Source: JAAYZK01 sp964535025
Lineage (GTDB): Bacteria; Planctomycetota; Phycisphaerae; SM23-33; FEN-1343
DNA: 6,001 nucleotides
Assembly: GCA_964535025.1 (NCBI GenBank)
Contig: CAZHRW010000293.1
Coordinates: 1 to 6,001 of the forward strand
Direction of reading: 5' to 3'
A model generated the notes under the pieces. It worked only from the letters and a program-made list of their open reading frames with translations. It had not been told where the DNA came from and did no database searches. Numbering within the stretch: the first letter of the stretch is position 1; each line of letters opens with the position of its first letter. This document shows, piece by piece, positions 5,083 through 6,001 of this stretch. A program made the position numbers and the translations under genes.

Positions 5083-6001
5083 TCATCGCCCGCCGATCAC
5101 CTCGCCCACCCGATCGAGGAAGGTCCGCTCCTCGTCGTCGAGCTGATCGAACAGGCGGCCCTCGTCGTCGCTCATGTCGAACGACCGGCGGGGGCGTCCG
5201 TCGGCGCGGGCCTGGTTGTCGCCGTTGTGGAAACACCACCCGGCCGCCCCGCCCTCGATCGCCGCCCGCAGGTCGGCGACGAAGTCGTCGGCCGTCGGCT
5301 GCCACGTCCGCCAGTCGCGGCGGAAGGGCTCCTGGTAGTGCACGGGCACGGGACGACAGAGTACGCGGCGGGCCTCATCGAGGGCCTCGACCGTCCTGGC
5401 GGCGGTCTGCGCCGGCGCGTCGGCGCAGCGGGGCCGGTGCGGGGCGAGGAAGTCCACCTTCGCCAGCAGCAGGTAGCGCGACACGTCAACCAGCGGGATG
5501 TCCCCCGACGCCGACGCCGTCGCCAGGCGATCGGGGTCGATCCGGCGGATCGTGTCGCGCAGCTCGTCGAGTTCCTCAAACCGCACCAGGCGGCGGTCGA
5601 GGAGGTTCCGCTCGTTGCCCATGTCGATATACACGTTGCGGTACGGCCGCAGGCGTTCGGCGACGGCGGCCACGGCGGTGCGGTGCGGCCCCAGCCGTCG
5701 AAACGGCGGGTTCACCACCCCGTTGCCGCGGGAAAACGTCACGTCGACGACCATCCCCATCGCGTCGGCCCGCTCGCACAGGGCCGCCAGGCGGGACATC
5801 CCCGGCTCGCTCGCCTCGCCGGCGCGGTCGACCGCGCTGACATCCCGCCCGAACGCCCCCCACGTGCACCACACGCGGATCCAATTGACCCCATACCGCC
5901 GCAGGTCCGCCAGGTCGGCGTCGACGAACGCGTCCGAAGCGCCCAGGCCCCCGTAATAACTCGCGCCCAGCAGAAAGACCGGCTCGCCGTTGATCGCAAA
6001 A
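5083..6001 (-). CDS. GH5-like glycoside hydrolase ((beta/alpha)8 barrel), N-terminus beyond window
   Basis: The frame is open from the right edge to TGA at 5085-5083, giving 305 visible residues. It begins FAINGEPVFLLGASYYGGLG, then DADLADLRRYGVNWIRVW, the usual first-strand pattern of GH5-type barrels. Calling GTG 5874 the start would cut this conserved strand off, so the true start lies to the right of 6001. Next come VVDVTF, then YRNVYIDMGNERN, whose glutamate (codon 5613-5611) fits the acid/base of the 'NE' motif. Then PVPVHYQEPF follows, whose glutamate (codon 5331-5329) is a plausible nucleophile, and AGWCFHNGDNQ on the last strand with a substrate-stacking tryptophan. The C-terminus is short and charged with no extra domain. 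A secretion signal cannot be judged. Such enzymes hydrolyse beta-linked glycans; the substrate here is unknown. The gene is convergent with the membrane-protein gene, 29 bp apart, with no clear terminator between them. Other clan GH-A families remain possible. Confidence 0.78.
   Translation of the reverse strand, partial: FAINGEPVFLLGASYYGGLGASDAFVDADLADLRRYGVNWIRVWCTWGAFGRDVSAVDRAGEASEPGMSRLAALCERADAMGMVVDVTFSRGNGVVNPPFRRLGPHRTAVAAVAERLRPYRNVYIDMGNERNLLDRRLVRFEELDELRDTIRRIDPDRLATASASGDIPLVDVSRYLLLAKVDFLAPHRPRCADAPAQTAARTVEALDEARRVLCRPVPVHYQEPFRRDWRTWQPTADDFVADLRAAIEGGAAGWCFHNGDNQARADGRPRRSFDMSDDEGRLFDQLDDEERTFLDRVGEVIGGR

Noticed and set aside
5498..5956. Plus-strand frame (152 codons) opposite the GH5-like gene
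   Set aside because: Ser/Arg-rich shadow of the hydrolase, which has the clear conserved pattern on the minus strand.
1..6001. CRISPR array, toxin-antitoxin pair, retron or phage structural genes
   Set aside because: No regularly spaced repeats and no matching small gene pairs or protein families are visible; the rest of the element implied by the integrase is outside the window.

Overview
This window looks like a chromosomal stretch from a GC-rich bacterium, with the edge of an integrated element at its left end. The protein-coding part from 771 onward is very GC-rich: single lines counted by hand give about 70-77% G+C. The first 420 bases come to about 55% by hand count. A planctomycete-type organism (Phycisphaerae or relatives) is a tentative guess. 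It rests on the style of the integrase N-terminus and on start codons that sit directly behind -10-like boxes. Nothing in the window proves the phylum.

Left edge (1-509). A tyrosine recombinase (integrase) gene runs leftward out of the window, with 105 N-terminal residues visible. It lies 120 bp from the 3' end of a tRNA-Val(GAC) gene on the same strand. The spacer between them holds a 9-bp direct repeat with 12-bp period and TTGCCG/CGGCAA inverted copies. This is the classic layout of an integrative element inserted at a tRNA 3' end, with the element extending left beyond the window. The tRNA has two oddities: C instead of U at position 33, and a C5-C68 mismatch in the acceptor stem. The mismatch lies in the half an integrating element would replace.

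Middle (510-5053). A 260-bp gap carries a good sigma-70-like promoter (TTGGAT, 17 bp, TATACT) and a dubious 58-codon reading frame starting almost at the predicted transcription start. Next comes glgP, a complete 852-residue alpha-glucan phosphorylase of the type with an N-terminal DUF3417 region. After 29 bp without a terminator follows a 564-codon multi-pass membrane protein of unknown function that faintly resembles GT-C glycosyltransferases. The two genes are probably co-transcribed.

Right edge (5083-6001). Convergent to these is the C-terminal 305 residues of a GH5-like (beta/alpha)8 glycoside hydrolase whose N-terminus lies beyond the window. The three chromosomal genes share a carbohydrate theme: glucan phosphorolysis, a possible sugar-transfer membrane protein and a glycan hydrolase. 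Only the phosphorylase has a secure function. I see no clearly new defence, CRISPR or toxin system; the most interesting part is the tRNA/integrase junction.
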